Origin: Xylophilus sp. ASV27
GTDB lineage: Bacteria > Pseudomonadota > Gammaproteobacteria > Burkholderiales > Burkholderiaceae_C
NCBI RefSeq assembly: GCF_016428875.1
Contig: NZ_JAELTO010000023.1
Span: forward strand, 1 to 46,616
Direction: 5' to 3'
DNA: 46,616 nt
Every line of letters starts with the position of its first letter. The stretch's first letter is position 1. Shown here piece after piece: positions 45,916 through 46,616 of this stretch. The translations under genes were made by a program, and so were the position numbers. Under the pieces are notes generated by a model that was given only the letters and a program-made list of their open reading frames with translations, was not told the origin of the DNA and ran no database searches.

Positions 45916-46275
45916 TCAGATGGTCTGCGTCGAACGGTCCGATTGGAGATGGCTGCCCAGGATCTCTTCGATCTTGCGCTTGAGCGCACGGGAATTCTCG
46001 TCCGCGGGGAACTGGATGCCCACGCCCTGGGTGCGGTTGCCCGAAGCGCGCGCCGGCGTGACCCAGGCCACGCGGCCGGCCACGGGATAGCGCGTGGGGC
46101 TGTCGGGCAGGGTCAGCAACACGTACACATCCTCGCCCAGCCGGTAGTCCCGCGTGGTCGGGATGAATATGCCGCCCTCGGTGAAGATCGGGATGTAGGC
46201 CGCATACAGCGCCGACTTCTCCTTGATGGCGAGCTGTACGACGCTGGGCCGGGGGGTGACGGGGCTGCTGCTCAT
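45916..46275 (-). CDS. pilZ: PilZ domain protein
   Basis: The 119-residue protein resembles the short PilZ proteins of the type IV pilus system: IKEKSALYAAYIPIFTEGGIFIPT, YRLGEDVYVLLTLPDSPTRYPVAGRVAWVTP and GVGIQFPADENSRALKRKIEEILG. Such PilZ proteins often lack the RxxxR c-di-GMP motif and none is seen here, so it is probably a PilB/FimX-type partner and not a c-di-GMP receptor. Its ATG overlaps the holB stop (46272-46275). Confidence 0.9.
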   Translation of the reverse strand: MSSSPVTPRPSVVQLAIKEKSALYAAYIPIFTEGGIFIPTTRDYRLGEDVYVLLTLPDSPTRYPVAGRVAWVTPARASGNRTQGVGIQFPADENSRALKRKIEEILGSHLQSDRSTQTI

Positions 46276-46597
46276 GGTGCGTGGCGCGAGTGTAGGACGT
46301 TTTGCGCGCCGCTCACCAGCGCTTCCTGCATGAGCCCGGGGTTGAACGGGTGCTCGGCCGTGCGCGCGGCCTGCATCAGCGCCTTGGACCAGCGCGCCAG
46401 CGCGCGCAGCGGCGGTGGCCTGGGCAGGTCCTGCGGCGCGAAATAGCGCGGCTGCGCCCCCGCCTGCAGCGCCAGCAGGTCATGGCAGAGCTTTTGCAGC
46501 GCCGCGATGGCCTCGGCCGCGGGCCAGTCGGCAAAGACGCTGGCGTCGCCACGCGCCAGCGCCTTGGGCAGCAGCGCCCAGGCGCGCGGGTCGCGGC
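46272..46597 (-). CDS. holB: DNA polymerase III delta' subunit, C-terminal part (partial)
   Basis: The frame from 46597 to TGA 46272 reads RDPRAWALLPKALARGD, then FADWPAAEAIAALQKLCHDLL and ARYFAPQ-like text, ending VSGAQNVLHSRHAP. It matches the C-terminal helical domain of HolB in betaproteobacteria by character and by the conserved holB-pilZ-tatD order. The 5' part is missing because the contig ends, and the last 19 bases are adapter sequence. Identity rests partly on context. Confidence 0.75.
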
Positions 46598-46616
46598 CTG
46601 TCTCTTATACACATCT
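46598..46616. other. Nextera/Tn5 mosaic-end adapter at the contig end
   Basis: The final 19 bases CTGTCTCTTATACACATCT are identical to the Tn5 mosaic-end used in Nextera libraries. They abut the holB reading frame and are not native. They show that the window ends at an untrimmed contig edge. Confidence 0.97.

Overview
The window looks like a complete assembly contig from a high-G+C betaproteobacterium of the Comamonadaceae (Acidovorax / Alicycliphilus / Comamonas type). The evidence is protein character and gene order: rimP-nusA-infB-rbfA-truB-typA, ratA-rnfH diverging from smpB, lptF-lptG diverging from pepA-holC, holB-pilZ-tatD, and yejABEF next to fabI. The last 19 bases (46598-46616) are the Nextera/Tn5 mosaic-end adapter, so the right edge is a library artefact that cuts holB.

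Layout. 1-1082: the edge of a decayed integrative element beside the 3' end of guaA, with a frameshifted and truncated P4-type integrase and a leader rich in short repeats. 1083-4275: guaB-guaA (GMP synthesis). 4377-6224: a DUF4124 protein, rnfH, ratA and smpB. 6252-8305: an EamA transporter and a crotonase-family hydrolase/hydratase. 8490-11852: a TerC-CBS-CorC membrane protein and an SbmA/BacA-type ABC exporter. 11903-20203: the large minus-strand translation operon rimP-nusA-infB-rbfA-truB-typA. 20347-22773: two c-type cytochromes and a thioredoxin-like protein. 22862-28442: yejABEF peptide importer. 28490-30196: fabI and a probable exported ATP-dependent DNA ligase (LigE type). 30218-34607: an LTA-synthase-like membrane sulfatase and a basic amino acid decarboxylase. 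34775-36168: NfeD and an SPFH protein. 36225-36315: tRNA-Ser(GGA), followed by a possible acquired islet with an MFS transporter. 38067-39197: a LivJ-like binding protein. 39295-41635: pepA-holC and a small Ala/Pro-rich protein. 41659-44206: lptF-lptG-cbiX. 44282-46597: holB (partial), pilZ, tatD and an ankyrin lipoprotein.

The most striking signal is a dispersed palindromic element of about 55 bp that occurs six times. Its core is GGCTTCTAGCCCAGG, a short loop, then CCTGGGCTTCTAGC, followed by a small GCTAT/ATAGC hairpin. Four copies lie inside otherwise intact coding regions (crotonase, truB, yejF, pepA). In three of these the element is read in the same orientation and frame, so three unrelated proteins share a peptide of the pattern LAQ(x)nLLAI(x)nI(A/V)K. 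A fifth copy ends two bases before the start codon of the DNA ligase gene. The sixth sits inside the holB-pilZ-tatD operon. This resembles the logic of Rickettsia palindromic elements.

Most other genes are ordinary housekeeping genes. No CRISPR array, rRNA operon or intact transposase was seen.
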